A stretch of DNA of 64,000 nucleotides from Paenibacillus sp. OV219. Lineage in GTDB: Bacteria > Bacillota > Bacilli > Paenibacillales > Paenibacillaceae. The stretch's first letter is position 1. Each line of letters starts with the position of its first letter. Shown in pieces: positions 63,912-64,000 of the stretch. The DNA lies in assembly GCF_900110075.1 (NCBI RefSeq), contig NZ_FOCJ01000010.1:124001-188000 (forward strand), read 5' to 3'. The notes beneath the pieces were generated by a model, which did no database searches, was not told the DNA's origin, and was given only the letters and a program-made list of their open reading frames with translations. The translations under genes were made by a program, and so were the position numbers.

Positions 63912-64000
63912 GATGATCATTTCGAAGATGCAAATTAGCGAAGATAAGGTGCGATTTTACCGGGAAAATGGCTTTGTTCAAATTGATAACGTGCTGTCGC
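63912..64000 (+). CDS. PhyH dioxygenase family protein, N-terminal fragment
   Basis: The ATG at 63912 follows GAAGGGGCG; the frame is open to the window end. SEDKVRFYRENGFVQIDNVL is the typical PhyH N-terminus. The same segment is preserved in the pseudogene at 47848. Active-site residues lie beyond the window. Confidence 0.75.

Overview
The window looks like chromosome from a spore-forming Gram-positive of the Paenibacillus/Cohnella type. The evidence is: endospore genes (a YheC/YheD ATP-grasp coat protein and a BclA-like collagen protein), a gene block laid out like Bacillus subtilis ywrABCD, strong AGGAGG ribosome sites with frequent TTG/GTG starts, sigma-A promoters, GC-rich codon use, and many sugar genes paired with AraC or GntR regulators. 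I see no tRNA, rRNA, CRISPR array or intact transposase.

1-8.8 kb: a partial epimerase and an orphan ParB on the minus strand, then a TIM-barrel isomerase, a CatE-like extradiol dioxygenase, a heterodimeric BmrCD-type exporter, a DnaA-box cluster and a TerC protein. 9-17.6 kb: a large AT-rich secreted phosphoesterase, a methyltransferase, a small beta-rich protein, a MazG-like protein, and several damaged or fused genes (S-layer remnant, a chimera ending in a PhyH C-terminus, a frameshifted sulfotransferase). 17.8-22.8 kb: two Gfo/Idh/MocA dehydrogenases, two TIM-barrel isomerases and a PhyH dioxygenase. 22.8-26.3 kb: a 51-bp tandem repeat, a chemoreceptor, a small Ig-like protein and a palindrome-rich noncoding block.

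26.3-34.2 kb: a FadR-type GntR regulator with two matching operators drives an operon of an enolase-superfamily dehydratase, SDR, MDR dehydrogenase, cupin, mutarotase-fold protein, FAA hydrolase and aldo/keto reductase. This set fits the non-phosphorylating diketo-hydrolase route for a deoxysugar or sugar acid. 34.3-41.6 kb: spore-surface genes, a MerR regulator facing a 62-residue zinc-ribbon protein, a PhyH/AraC divergent pair, and two exported proteins. 41.8-46.3 kb: AraC regulator, GH78 rhamnosidase and ChbG-type deacetylase. 46.5-48.2 kb: a decay zone with a truncated sensor kinase, palindromic repeats, a PD-(D/E)XK-like protein and a PhyH pseudogene.

48.2-51.8 kb: ywrA-ywrB-ywrC and divergent ywrD. 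52.2-63.7 kb: eleven tightly packed co-directional genes behind one strong promoter with two inverted repeats. They encode a CocE-like esterase, a RutB-like ureide amidohydrolase, a cupin, an amidase, an FAA hydrolase, a creatininase-family protein, an FAD-linked oxidase, a cytosine-deaminase-like amidohydrolase and a complete NMT1/SsuABC-type importer. This is the best candidate for an undescribed system: import and dismantling of a nitrogen heterocycle or ureide. The window ends in the start of another PhyH gene, the fifth PhyH locus here.
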